A DNA stretch of 64,000 bases from Agrostemma githago (Eukaryota > Streptophyta > Magnoliopsida > Caryophyllales > Caryophyllaceae): NCBI GenBank assembly GCA_958450325.1, contig OY288242.1:67946062-68010061 (forward strand). Direction: 5' to 3'. The position numbers and the translations under genes are program-made. Positions 1-9,940 of this stretch are shown piece by piece (positions within the stretch are counted from its first letter, which is position 1; every line of letters starts with the position of its first letter). Under the pieces are notes generated by a model. The model was not told the DNA's origin, ran no database searches, and worked only from the letters and a program-made list of their open reading frames with translations.

Positions 1-1810
1 TGTGTTAGTTCGGACCCTGGTGGCCTACGCATGGGTATGCTTGTTTGAGGGATATAAGCCCTCCATTAACGCTCTCAGGTTCATGATAGGCCTTACGATG
101 AGCATGACCGTGGAAGGTCCCTCCGGCTACTGGTCTTTGGGCCGAATGAAAGGCTATTCTCCATTTTGGCCGGTGCTATCAAGTGTCAAGAATTGGAAGA
201 ACAAATTCCTCTAGATTCGCCGTAAAGGGGGGTTGGTCAATCCTTCGTCGGTTTTGAAATATGGTTCGCACGCGTATGGAAACGAACGAGGATACCACCA
301 CGCTTGTCCTCTAAAGGGGCTATAGGTGAAGCTAACTCCTCAGGAAATGAAGATAGTTGCACTCTTCAACTGTGTCAAACACGAGAGTGGTTGGGCCCTG
401 GAGGTATGGTTCCCCCCGGCAGACCTCATAGCGACAGATGAGTACCTGACTCCCCTGAGACTGATCCCTTCGCGCCCTCGAGGTAGTTGGGGGCACCGTG
501 TTATTCTTGTCCGCATATGCATTTACTATACATACTTCTTATCCTTTTTTATATGTATATACATTTACTCTATACTGGTTCGCTTTTGCAGATTACTACA
601 GCTCAGGGTTTCACCCGCTGACAGGTGAGGGACATTGGCCTAAAAAAGGACTTTACTCCTTCCACCAGCTGTCCCGTCACTCGACAGGACAAGAAGAAAC
701 AGAGCCTCATGTCTTTTGTTAAGTTCTTGGCGCATGGGGAAACAAGGTTATCTCCCCGACGGTCAACTGGCCAAACTTCTGAATCATCCCCTGCTACCGA
801 GGTCGCCCGCGGAAGAGGCGGAGGCTCCTCTTCTGCCCGCCCGGTGTTCGCTGAATGTGTGACCACCCTTCCGTTGGCCAATCTTCGGCTGCTGGTGCCT
901 TTGTTACCCCGCTGGTGGAACCAGAAGACGATTAGGCCTCCTCTCTTATCAGGAAGAGGAAAGAGAAAGAGGCTATGAGGGCCGAGCAGCTTATCGACCT
1001 GGAGGCTGAAGTCAACACTCCTGAGCCCAAACGCCATGCCTCTTCCGAGGCTGACTCGCTGCTGGGGCAGAACCCTATGGAGTTGACCTTCACCCTTGAT
1101 GGTGTCAACGCTTCTGCCTTACTTTCTGATTCCTGAATTGGTACCCTGGACCAGTCTGGGAAGATGCTGAGGCAGGCTTGTGCACAGGCTCAGTAGCTTC
1201 TCTACCGCTGCTCAATGGTTTTCCAAGCCTCCGCTGAGCTGGGAGCCATCAACCGCCTGAGCGACGAAGAGTTGGTTCTTTATCCTGTGGCTCCTCTTTC
1301 CGACCGATTGTCTGCGGTTGAAGGGATGCCTTGGTAATTGCTGCTTCGAGGTTCCAACTGGCAAATCAGGACCGTGAGCTAGAAGAGGCTCGACGTCAGT
1401 CATCCAGTTGGATGGAGTAGAGTTAAAATGCCATGAGGGAAGCGTCGCAGCTGGATGTTGAGCTGGGAGAGGCGAAGAAGAAGATGGTCCGGGTGACCCA
1501 GCGTTCCTTAAATCTGGAAGAGCAGCTCAAGAGCTTGGAGGGTCGGCTGTCCGGGGTGGAGTCTGAGCTGTCGGGGACTCGTGGCAAGTGTCAATACTTG
1601 GAGGTGCAACTCGAGGCATTGCTGAAGAAGAAACAAGTTATTCTGGCCGAGGCCGGCGAGAAGGTGAGGCAGGCCTTCAACAATGGAGTTGTGACAGCTG
1701 GTGACTTATGCGTGGAGGTTGTGAAGGCGATGGTGCCATACTTTGATGAGGCTGCGTGTAACGATAAGTATGCCGAGATGAACGAGGCTAGGGTTGGAGC
1801 GTGGTCTTAG
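1..1810 (+). pseudogene. Tat-1 antisense ORF, decayed (gypsy-type transposon domain plus coiled coil)
   Basis: Plus-strand relic matching the Tat-2 gene at 7373-9715, opposite to gag-pol. Positions 2-214 encode a stretch (LVAYAWVCLFEG, GYWSLGRMKGY, LKDWKN-like VKNWKNKF) that aligns with residues ~180-245 of the Tat-2 protein. The N-terminus is left of the window. Stops and shifts follow from 214. A GT...AG interval at 483-591 sits where Tat-2 has its apparent intron. The C-terminus (1433-1810, 125 codons) is a heptad-rich coiled coil ending in FDEAACNDKYAEMNEARV, which matches the Tat-2 end FDEDTFRSLYSAKDEARV. The family corresponds to the 'putative gypsy type transposon' domain seen in antisense ORFs of Tat elements. 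This copy is not translatable. Confidence 0.8.
483..591 (+). other. Conserved intron in Tat-1 antisense ORF
   Basis: The segment opens CGAG|GTAGTTGGGG and closes TTTTGCAG|ATTAC after a pyrimidine-rich run. It is 109 nt long, against 87 nt at the same place in Tat-2 (8397-8483). Exon sequence on both sides is alignable between the copies, while the interior is not. That pattern supports splicing at this position in the family. Confidence 0.6.
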
Positions 1811-2149
1811 GGAGCGCCTGATGAGGCGTCGGGCCCTGCCCAGGAGGCACCTGGTGAGCCCCCAGGCATAAGATCTAGGGCAGTCGTCCTTTCAAGGCTC
1901 ATGTCCCATCTGAGCGTCTGGATACTTATTTCTCTCGTCTCATCGGATAAGGCCTCGTGCCCATTTTCAGCGCCCTTATATTTTTCTCTGTTTTAATTTA
2001 ACTTTTCTGCGCGCCGAGCTCAGATGTGGTCGGCTTATGTAATTTGCTTTCCTTCTTTGGCACTTTTTTCAATTTTGTGAACTTTTCATTTGGTATTCGT
2101 ATGAGTGTTTCTTTTACTCCTTAGGTTCACTTTATTTTTGCACTCGATT

Positions 2150-2915
2150 ATGCCCCTGCCTGCCTGGAGGTAGGTAGAGGGACTCTACTTTTTATACAAG
2201 GCCAAGTATTCATTAGGCCTTGTTGGTTCCACTTTAACGCCTGACCTGTCCTTGGCTTCTGGTCTAAGTACATGGGTCATGCCCCCTGCCTGCCTGGAGG
2301 TAGGCAGAGGGACTTTGTTTTTTATACAAGGCCAAGTATTCATTAGGCCTTGTTGGTTCGGCATTGATGCCCGGACTGCCCTTGGCTTCTGATCGAAGTC
2401 AAGGGGTCGTGCCCCCCGTCTTCTGGGAGGTAGGCAGAGGGACTTATTTTTTATACAGGGCCAAGTATTCATTAGGCATTTTTAGTTAGACTTTGACGCC
2501 CGACCTGTCCTTGGCTTCTGGTCGAAGTCTAGAGGTCGTGCCCCCCACCTGCCTGGAGGTTGGTAGAGCGACTTTGTTTTTTATACAAGGCCAAGTATTC
2601 ATTAGGCCTTATTGGTTCGGCTTTGATGCCCAGACTGTCCTTGGCTTCTGGTCGAAGTCTAGGGGTCGTGCCCTCTGTCTGCTTGTAGGTAGGCAGAGGG
2701 TCTTATTTTTTTATACAAGGCCAAATATTCATTAGGCATTGTTAGTTCGACTTTGAATCCCGACCTGTCCTTGGCTTCTGGTCGAAGTCCAGGAGCCGTG
2801 CCCCCTGCCTGCCTGGAGGTAAGCAGAGGGACTGTTTTTTATACAAGGTCAAGTATTCATTAGGCCTTTGTTAGTTCGGTGTTGAGGTATCCATTATTGC
2901 CTGATCTTTGCAACA
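2150..2915. repeat. Tandem repeat block of Tat-1, about six units of ~130 bp
   Basis: The landmark GCCAAGTATTCATTAGG (with small variants) recurs at about 2201, 2331, 2460, 2590, 2720 and 2848, a spacing of 128-130 bp. Each unit also carries CCTGCCTGGAGGTAGG-like and TTTTTATACAAGG motifs. The block lies between the 3' end of the antisense ORF and the 3' end of pol, as in Tat-2. Reading frames through it are repeat translations, not genes. Downstream, the segment GCCCCCTGCTCGTTTGTTT (about 2930-2950) is shared with Tat-2 (10563-10581). Confidence 0.9.
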
Positions 2916-3122
2916 GGGACTCCCCATATTGCCCCCTGCTCGTTTGTTTATGAGATGGAATACGAACAAATAACGAGTATAAATAAAAGGTAAATATTTC
3001 ATTACTTAAAACGCTGAAATGCTACTTGACTGAGCGGTCGACGTTGCCACCCAAACGTCCTCCACTTTAAGAAAAAAACAAAAATTCTGACCAAAAAACA
3101 AACTACTTAAGAGCTGACTGGG

Positions 3123-4467
3123 TTTAGACATAGTCCTTCTTCAAAGTGTCTGCATTCCAGTGCACGATCAGCTCGTGTCCATTAGTATTAGCGATTCTGG
3201 ATGTGGCGGGGACTAGGATTTGAGTGACCTCATCTTGCCGTGTTCTTTAGCTTCGCCCATTGCCTGAGTCTTTTCTTAGGACAAGGTCTCCTACTTTTGG
3301 AAGCTTCTCTCGCTTACCCTTCTGTTGTAAGCGTTTCACATTCTCTGCTGGTATGCGCCTACGTTTGCGCAAGCCTCCTCTCTTACTTCGCTTACCAGGT
3401 CTATGGCCTCGGCCAATGCTGCCTTATTGTTAGTTCTGTTTAATAGTTGCAACCTGAGGGTAGGGACACTGGCTTCGATGGGTAGCAAGGTCTCTCATCA
3501 CCGCATACCAGCCCGTAAGGTGTCTGCCCGGTGAACTGCTTCCTGGTTGTCCAGATCAACCAAAGGACGCTGGGGAGCTCGTCTCTGCATCTTCCCTTTA
3601 GGTCGTCTACCATTTTATTCAGACCATTTAGGATTTGCTTGTTGGCTGCCTCGGCCTGGCCATTGGTCTGCGGATGGCACATGGTAGAGTAAGCGACGGT
3701 GGTTCCGTGCCCTTCCAACCAACCTCTTAGTGGATCGTTGTTGAATTGTTGGCCGTGGTCAAATACTAAGACCTTAGGCAGGCCGTAACGTGTTATGACG
3801 TTACGCCAAATGACCCTCTGGACCACCGGCTTGGTTATGCTGGGCACGAGCTTTGCTTCAATCCACTTAGTGAAATAGTCAATTGCCACAATTAGGAACT
3901 TTCTGTCTCCGGTTGCGATATCGAATGGTCCCAGGATGTCCATCCCCCATTGGGCGAAGGGTATGGGAGATAGGAACGACTGCAGATCCTGGGCTAGCAC
4001 GTGTATTACTGGCGCAAATAGTTGACATTTTCTGCACTTTGAGGTCATCTCCTTTGCATCTTCCACCATAGTGAGCCAATAGTACCCAGCTCGCAGAGCC
4101 TTATGGGCAAGGGCCTTTTCTTCTATGTGGTGTCCGCATATACCAGAATGGATGTCGTCTAAAACCATGGCGACCTGCTCTGACTTGAGGCACTTGGGCA
4201 GGGGTGATGAGAAGGATTCCCGATATAGTTTGTTGTTTACCATAATGTACCATGCAGCCTTGGATAACACCTTCTTTTGTAAGGTCGGGTCATCCGTTAG
4301 TATACCGTCCCTTTTGAATCAGATGATCGACGCCATCCAGCCCTTCGGGTCCTGACTCATTCACCGCGTTAATTAGCGGGGCATCGGTGGTCGATTTTGT
4401 TTTCACAATGTCGACCCATATTGACCTTCTAATGTCTTGTAGGCTACAGCTTGCTAGCTTGGACAGT
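3123..4467 (-). pseudogene. Tat-1 pol, RNase H tail and integrase (decayed)
   Basis: This is the C-terminal part of the Tat-1 polyprotein. The longest clean stretch is 3440-4270 (276 codons). It carries the HHCC zinc-binding region (GICGHH ... CRKCQLF) and the three acidic positions of the integrase core: D in GMDILGPF, D in VFDHGQQF and E in GQAEAANK. The 4290-4467 piece encodes SKLASCSLQDIRRSIW in another frame, the link between the second RNase H and integrase. The natural stop is the TAA read from 3125-3123, right after an ADTLKK-type C-terminus shared with Tat-2. Frameshifts near 3440 and 4275 make it non-functional, although the catalytic triad is still readable. Confidence 0.88.
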
Positions 4468-5223
4468 TGATCGTGCCCCAATCAGATCGGTCGTTTAGCG
4501 AAGGATGGGGGATCAAACAATATTTGTAAGACTCGCAAAAATACAAAAACAACTAGTGTATTCGTGGTAAGTCGAGGTCGGTCCACAGTGAAACGGAACG
4601 GTATTGAGTAAAAGCGGCGTGTTTGGGATCTAGTGGAGGGGTTTTAAGGGTCGAGTCTATACTAAAACGCAACAAATAACAAGAGATGATCAAATAACGA
4701 AAAGGTGTTAGGGGGAAGTCAGGATTCAAAAATTGGGGTCTAAGAAAATTGGAATCGGATCGGTCACAACATTGGTAGAGGGAGAATGCCACCTTTCGAT
4801 TTATTCACCCAACTCACCTAAAAACCTTCTTTCGCGGCAAAGAAGGGTAAGTCTGAAGTTAAGGTAATTTCTACCCCGAGTTTCCCCATATTGATAGAAA
4901 TGAGTCAAGGTCGGTCTAGTTGGCCGGACTAAAACAACAATGACACAATAACCTCAAGCAAGATAAACAAACAAGCAACCTACCAACCAAAAACTTCTAA
5001 ATTCAAATAATCCAAGATCCTCCTCCCTAAACCCCCAACAAGAAATCTACTCACACATCATAATGGAAACTAATAAAACAATGACATTAGAGAAAACAAC
5101 AAAAACAAGCATAATGATTAAATCTAGGGAAATAACAACAAAACAATAAAAAAGTCACGATCTACTAATTAAACTAGGAAATCGATCTAAGAGCAATAGA
5201 AGTAAGATCATTGAAAATAATAA
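4468..5223 (-). repeat. Athila-A 3' LTR, distal segment
   Basis: Starts TGATCGTGCCCCAATC on the plus strand and matches the 5' LTR from 32299 on. It ends where Tat-2 inserted, and AATAA at 5219-5223 is the Tat-2 target duplication. The LTR continues at 17223-18506. Total length without Tat-2 is about 2035 bp. It contains no gene. Small frames at 4553-4792 are LTR sequence. Confidence 0.92.
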
Positions 5224-5901
5224 TGTTCCGGTCACGGAAACAATTTACCCGGTTCAGAACCCGGATGGTACAATTGGATTGATTACGGATAATTAGTTGC
5301 TTGATTTCCTTGATCTCCCCTTTCCCTCACTCCTGGTATCGGACTTCCCCGGCGGAAAGCGGCCTGCTCCCTGCACAGTGAACGCACAGGGCCTCGGAGG
5401 TTGTCCGAGGAAACCCTCTCCGATGCCTAAGTCAGTCCGTGAAATGCCTTTACGAACCTAGCTCGTGAGGAACTAGGCGGCGTTTTAAGAGTAAGAGTCT
5501 AGAGAGAGAAAATCCAACCCCTCTCATGTGGGAAATGGGGAGGTATTTATACCTTCCCACAAGAGAGAGAAGAGAAAGAGGAATGGTTGGATGAGAGAGT
5601 GACAAGTGGCGGCTTCCCATCCATCCATTCCCAATTACCTTAGGCAAAATGACATGAGGGCCCCTGGGGTTCGTGGCCCTGTCGGCCAGGGATTTCCCCA
5701 GGGCAGACAGTCTCCAAGTGGGGGGTTGCCAAGCCTTGGCAGGCTGCATTGGTCGGCGCTCTCGGCGGCTGACGGCCAACTTAACGTTTTCACGCTTTGT
5801 CCTTGGTTCTTGCCGGGGGCTGGTCTTTCGACTCTCCGACAGGGATTGCCCCGGGGCCTGCATAGCAGGCGGTTGATTGTTAGGCGGCCCACCCCCAATC
5901 A
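5224..5901 (-). repeat. Tat-2 3' LTR
   Basis: 678 bp, TGTTCCGG...CCCAATCA on the plus strand. A TATA box in element sense (TATAAATACC) is at 5543-5552. A polypurine tract next to it (about 5902-5915) is weak; only a short AAGGG is visible. Reading frames at 5450-5902 and 5606-5947 are LTR sequence repeated at the other LTR and resemble no protein I know. Confidence 0.95.
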
Positions 5902-6179
5902 ATTGGCCCTTGTCAGTAGGAGGGAAGTGAGACTTCTCCTCTGCTGACGACTCTTGCTTGGAGGGGGGTTGACTTCCATGTCTGTTGCGGCATTTAATGC
6001 TCCGCGCCTTCCCAATGGAACTTTGTACTGTTCCTGTCAGGAATGTAAAGAGGCAAGATTACTTCCGTAATGATTGCTCTTTTCTTCTGGGCGGATTTTG
6101 GGGAACTGTGAGGAGTTCCTGATTGGTGGCTCTCCTCCCAGGGTGGTTGGAGCCCTCATTAATGCGGAGTTCATCTTGG

Positions 6180-6187
6180 TATAAAAT
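6180..6187 (+). promoter_or_regulatory. TATA box of the small antisense gene of Tat-2
   Basis: TATAAAAT lies 67 bp upstream of the ATG at 6254, with a pyrimidine-rich leader between them. The spacing suits a plant core promoter reading away from the 3' LTR on the strand opposite to gag-pol. Confidence 0.55.
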
Positions 6188-6253
6188 CTTCAGCTTCCTT
6201 GATCACTTGTGCTTCATTTCACTTTCAATCTCTCCATTTTCTTCACTTCAAAC

Positions 6254-6835
6254 ATGGCTTGGATCAAGAAAAGCGTGGTTCGCCGTGGAGCCAAACATGT
6301 TTCCTTCATCTTCAGGGGGTTTTGGCGACTTAGATATGCACGAGCTGCCTATTTAGCGGTTCGCCGGAGCCGTTGCTCCCGACTCCGCCTTCGCCGGAGG
6401 GGAGGGAAGGCCTCTATCAGGATGGGCAAGCGCCCTAGGAGGTCCCCTCCTCCTGCCGTGCCTAGATTTAGGCGTTGCTCCCAGGGAGGGGGCTGCTATG
6501 ATAGGGGGTGCCATGAGTGTTTTCCATGGTTGCACCCTGAACAGTTCGGCCCTAACTCCGACACCGACTCTTCCCTGGAGTCGGGCCCTTCTTCGCCTGT
6601 AAAGAAAACAGGCTGTCGCACTTGCGACGAGTCCCGAGCTGTCCCTTTTGGAAGGGATTGGGAAGACAGCAGCCGTGATTCTGACGACAGTGAAGGCCTC
6701 GGCTGCCTGAGCGATAGGGACGAGGATGGGGCTGCAACTGACCCCTTTCTGGATTCCCCAAGTTGGGACTGGGGTTCGGCTCTCGGGAGCCCAGGCAGTC
6801 CTGGAGATTACTCTCCAGATTTGGGGGACGACTAG
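6254..6835 (+). CDS. Small second antisense ORF of Tat-2 (basic N-terminus, acidic C-terminus), unknown function
   Basis: 193 codons from ATG 6254 (MAWIKKSVVRRGAKH) to TAG 6833-6835. I chose this ATG over the in-frame one at 6209 because it follows a TATA box and a pyrimidine-rich leader. Residues ~1-75 are strongly basic (RRGAK, RLRLRRRGGK, GKRPRRSPPP), which suggests nucleic-acid binding or nuclear targeting. Residues ~75-100 are Cys/His-containing (CSQGG, CYDRGCHEC). The rest is Ser/Asp/Glu-rich and ends SPDLGDD. I do not recognise a family. It lies between the 3' LTR and the larger antisense gene, on the same strand. The Tat-1 counterpart would be left of the window, so conservation cannot be tested here. 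It could be a real accessory protein or an ORF kept open by GC-rich composition. Confidence 0.5.
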   Translation: MAWIKKSVVRRGAKHVSFIFRGFWRLRYARAAYLAVRRSRCSRLRLRRRGGKASIRMGKRPRRSPPPAVPRFRRCSQGGGCYDRGCHECFPWLHPEQFGPNSDTDSSLESGPSSPVKKTGCRTCDESRAVPFGRDWEDSSRDSDDSEGLGCLSDRDEDGAATDPFLDSPSWDWGSALGSPGSPGDYSPDLGDD

Positions 6836-6966
6836 GCCTGGGCGGCAGGGCCTTTAATTTCTGTCAGGCTGGAATTTTTCCGAGCCTTGTGTAATTTTTC
6901 TTTCATGCATGCCTTATGATGTACCTTCCGCTTGCGGTGTTTTCAATGAAATGGATATTTTGCGCA

Positions 6967-6993
6967 TTTTTTTTTTTTTTTTTTTTTTTTTTT
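6967..6993 (+). repeat. Poly(T) run, 27 bases
   Basis: Uninterrupted T tract between the two antisense genes of Tat-2. On the gag-pol strand it reads as poly(A). It may be slippage expansion. No target duplication around it suggests a separate insertion. Confidence 0.9.
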
Positions 6994-7145
6994 GAATGGA
7001 GTCGCTGATTGACTTTTCTTTCTGACGTTTCCGTTTACCGAGGCCCTTCTTGAAAAAGGTGAGCAGTCGGTGTTCAGTGTGCGACACGTGGAAAATTTTT
7101 GCAGATTTTGTCAAGGGTTCAACCTTTCGAACTTCTTTGGGCCCT

Positions 7146-7155
7146 TATATAAAAA
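7146..7155 (+). promoter_or_regulatory. TATA box of the large antisense gene of Tat-2
   Basis: TATATAAAAA lies about 220 bp upstream of the ATG at 7373. A long C/T-rich leader follows, typical of plant 5' UTRs. With the TATA box at 6180 this gives two separate promoters on the strand opposite gag-pol. Confidence 0.6.
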
Positions 7156-7372
7156 CCCATCTCTCCCTTCATTATTTTCTTTTACTCTTCTTGATATTCT
7201 TACTCCCCCTAACACTCTTTGAATTCCCTTCATTGATCGAGCGTTTCTTTCTTGGAGGAGCAAGGATCATCTCTTGTCGCCATCTTTGATAACTTCACCG
7301 GCGTTTTTTAGGTTAGAACCCTTTTTTCCTTTTTTGAATCTTTCGCTTCTTTTCTTCCCTTCTATAGCCTAG

Positions 7373-9715
7373 ATGTCACGAGCCCGCCCCCTTTCTTTCG
7401 ATTCTTTGCTCGGAGGGATTAGCGGCGGCGACGGTGGTCGTCGTGACGTCGCTTCTTCCTCCAGGGTTGGCCCCCGGGAGGGAGATGATCACAGGGGAGA
7501 GGGGGCTGAGTCACCCGACCCAGCTCCCTTCGATGTGGTCGATTCTGACGATGAAGCCCTGGAGGTGGACCCCGCCAGGGTGGCCGGTCCTCTCATCCGC
7601 AGGGAGAGAGGGAGGACCTATTTTTTAGACAAGGAGAAGTACGTGATTCCCTTACAGACCTACCCCGAGGCCAAAAATAGGGACCTGCTCTTGGAATGCG
7701 ACGCGGCTAAGGCCATCGAGCAGTTTTATAACTTTGGGGAGGGGTACACTGTGGTGATCCCTGGGGAAAGGGACACAGTATGTTGTCCCCCAGATGGGTG
7801 TGTAGCTGTCTTTCATAAGGCCCTAGAGTTTGGCCTGCGATTTCCGTTGCATCCTTTCCTGGAAGATACTTTCAGGAGGATGAACGTTGCCATTGCTCAG
7901 CTGACTGCAACAGCCATTAGGGCTTTAGTGGCCTACACTTGGACCTGCCTATTCCATGGTGAGGGGCCCTACATCGACGCCCTTCGCTTCATGGTTGGCC
8001 TTCAAATGGTGTCTTCATCAGGGGGGGATGGCTCCCCTGGCTACTGGTCTCTGCTGAGACAGAAAAAATACGCCCTGGTATGGCCACCCCTGAGCAGTCT
8101 CAAGGATTGGAAAAACAACTTCATATATGTCCACAGTGCGACGGGGTGGAAAATTCCCAGACACTTTAGGAATCATGTCCATACTCGCATGGAGACGCGT
8201 GAGGAGTATCATCCTCGCGTCGGGGGGAAGGCTCTGGAAGTCAGGCTGACCGACAAGGAGAAGATTTTGATTAAAAAATTTGAGATCGTGGCGGACAAAC
8301 ATGGGAACTTTTGCCCTGTTTTCTGGCTCCCTCACGCGGAGCTTATCGCTACTGACGAGTACCTGCTTCCCATGGGCCTGATTCGTGGCCTTGAAGGTAG
8401 TTCTAGGGTTTTCTTGTTGTCGTGGTTTTCCAGGGATTTTATCTCTCCCTGCTTTTTAAATGACCGCCTCTCCTTTTCTGCAGATTCCTACTCTTGGACC
8501 TGGACCAAGAAGCAGGTCAGAAGGTTAGGCCTGAGCGAGGAATTGCACGTTCTTTCAAAGCGCCCTTCTCTTCCGCCAAACTTTAAGAAAGGAAGTAAGG
8601 CCCTGATGAAGCTTGTGAAAGACTTCGCCGCAGGTCGAAGATTGCCTCTTCCTCCCCGGCTGCCTTCGTCAAAGCCGGCGACTCCTACTCCCAGCACTCA
8701 TGAGGGGGAAGCGGAGGTTACCTCAGGGGCTACTCCTTCCCCTGGCCAGAAGCAGGGTGCTTCTTCAGCTGGCCCTCGGATCTCGCAGGGAACGCAGCCT
8801 GGAGACTCGGAGGGGACCGGGGAGAGTACTCCCTTGGAAGTGAGGAGAAAAAGGGAGAGGGAGCCCCCCAGCGCTGATGTGGTGGATTTGGAGGCAGATG
8901 TCTCTACCCCGGATGCAAAACGCCCTGCTCGTGAGCCTTCGAGCATTCCCTTCCCAGAGGAGAATGTGGAGTTTCACTACACGGCTGGGGATAGCGTGGA
9001 CGTTTCGGGCCTACTTTCTGACTCTGGGGCTGTCCTGGCTGACCGCCTTACAAAGATGGTAACTTCTACTTCCCACCAAGTTCTTCAATATATCCAACGC
9101 ACCTCCAAGGTTATGTTAGCCTCTGCAGAACTGGCGGCTCTCAACCGTCTGAGCGATGAGGAGCTAACAGTTACCCCTGGGGCTCCTCCTCCTGACCGCC
9201 TGGCTATGGTAGAGAGGGACGCTGCCTTGATAAGTTCCTTGAAAGACAAACTGGAAGAGGCCAAGAGGCAGGCTGATAACTGGAGGGTGCAGGGGGAGAT
9301 GGCCGTGAAGGAAGTTGCCAAGCTGGGGGCCGATCTGCAGGAGAGCCGGCAATCATTGGACCGTGCTAACATATCTTTGGCTGAGATGGGGCATTTGAAG
9401 GGAAGGGTGACTGTTTTGGAGGAGCAGCTGTTACAGGCAAAGTCGGCTTTTGACCAGGCACAGTCGGCTTTTGACCAGGCCAAGGGGGAATGGGCAAAGG
9501 AGAAAGAGTCCTTGGCTGCGGAGAACGAGGAAGCAGTGGGTGCCAGCTTTGTGAGTGGCGCCAACTCTTCTCTGGAATTGGTCATGGAAGTGATAGGGGA
9601 GATGTTCCCTTCTTTTGACGAGGATACTTTCCGGAGCCTTTATTCTGCTAAGGACGAAGCCCGGGTGACTAGGCAGCCTGAAGCAGACGCCAACGCCCGC
9701 CAGGATGCCGCATGA
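7373..9715 (+). CDS. Large antisense ORF of Tat-2 (gypsy-type transposon domain, coiled-coil C-terminus)
   Basis: Open for 780 codons from ATG 7373. Removing the apparent intron 8397-8483 (87 nt, in frame) gives about 751 residues. Residues 1-75 are low-complexity and acidic. Residues ~85-340 form the conserved region (GLRFPLHPFLEDTFRRM, LVAYTWTCLF, IDALRFMVGLQ, GYWSLLRQKKY, LKDWKNNF) resembling the 'putative gypsy type transposon' family. Residues ~430-560 are Pro/Ser/Glu-rich. Residues ~600-730 are a long coiled coil (KDKLEEAKRQADNWR) with a duplicated QSAFDQA motif. Antisense ORFs downstream of integrase are known in Tat elements, but their role is not established. A decayed homologue is at 1-1810. 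It has its own TATA box, so it is probably transcribed independently and converges on gag-pol. Confidence 0.8.
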   Translation: MSRARPLSFDSLLGGISGGDGGRRDVASSSRVGPREGDDHRGEGAESPDPAPFDVVDSDDEALEVDPARVAGPLIRRERGRTYFLDKEKYVIPLQTYPEAKNRDLLLECDAAKAIEQFYNFGEGYTVVIPGERDTVCCPPDGCVAVFHKALEFGLRFPLHPFLEDTFRRMNVAIAQLTATAIRALVAYTWTCLFHGEGPYIDALRFMVGLQMVSSSGGDGSPGYWSLLRQKKYALVWPPLSSLKDWKNNFIYVHSATGWKIPRHFRNHVHTRMETREEYHPRVGGKALEVRLTDKEKILIKKFEIVADKHGNFCPVFWLPHAELIATDEYLLPMGLIRGLEGSSRVFLLSWFSRDFISPCFLNDRLSFSADSYSWTWTKKQVRRLGLSEELHVLSKRPSLPPNFKKGSKALMKLVKDFAAGRRLPLPPRLPSSKPATPTPSTHEGEAEVTSGATPSPGQKQGASSAGPRISQGTQPGDSEGTGESTPLEVRRKREREPPSADVVDLEADVSTPDAKRPAREPSSIPFPEENVEFHYTAGDSVDVSGLLSDSGAVLADRLTKMVTSTSHQVLQYIQRTSKVMLASAELAALNRLSDEELTVTPGAPPPDRLAMVERDAALISSLKDKLEEAKRQADNWRVQGEMAVKEVAKLGADLQESRQSLDRANISLAEMGHLKGRVTVLEEQLLQAKSAFDQAQSAFDQAKGEWAKEKESLAAENEEAVGASFVSGANSSLELVMEVIGEMFPSFDEDTFRSLYSAKDEARVTRQPEADANARQDAA
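8397..8483 (+). other. Apparent intron in the Tat-2 large antisense ORF
   Basis: Begins GAAG|GTAGTTCTAGG and ends TTTTCTGCAG|ATTCC after a T-rich tract. It is 87 nt, so both spliced and unspliced messages stay open. The encoded piece (SSRVFLLSWFSRDF...) is hydrophobic and unlike its surroundings. Tat-1 has GT...AG borders at the same place with a different length (109 nt) and stops in the interior. Confidence 0.7.
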
Positions 9716-9940
9716 TGCCCCTTCTCTTTTATAAAAACTCTGCATTCTCTTGTGCTGAACCAGTGTTTCATGGTTTTTCTTGTAATATTTTGCTATTCGG
9801 TTTTTCTGACTTTGTAAAATTTCTCCACCCTCCACGGGTTGTTTGTAGGATATTTTCCTTTGCTTTCTATGGCATTACTGTTTTAAGGATCTTTTTCTCG
9901 TATGTTTGATTGCGCCTGTCATGGCCCATCTTTGGTTTTT

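Larger units (their letters stand above)
1..4467 (-). mobile_element. Tat-1, left part (decayed Ty3/gypsy Tat element)
   Basis: This is the 3' half, in gag-pol sense, of an old Tat element whose other half is 34660-39796. From left to right it holds a decayed plus-strand antisense ORF (1-1810), a block of ~130-bp tandem repeats (2150-2915), and the integrase end of a minus-strand pol (3123-4467). The same order occurs in the intact Tat-2 (5224-17222). Its 3' LTR would lie left of the window. At 4467 the pol frame stops inside the second RNase H domain and resumes at 34665. The bases ACAGT occur at 4463-4467 and again at 34660-34664, which is the target duplication made by Athila-A. The element is non-functional because of many frameshifts and stops. 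Confidence 0.9.

Noticed and set aside
2185..2735. Repetitive frames on both strands (for example MNTWPCIKNK... on minus)
   Set aside because: They are translations of the ~130-bp Tat-1 repeats; the peptide repeats follow the DNA period.
5450..5947. Frames of 60-150 codons inside the Tat-2 LTR (also 16771-17313)
   Set aside because: Both LTRs contain them because the DNA is duplicated; overlapping frames on both strands reflect GC-rich composition.
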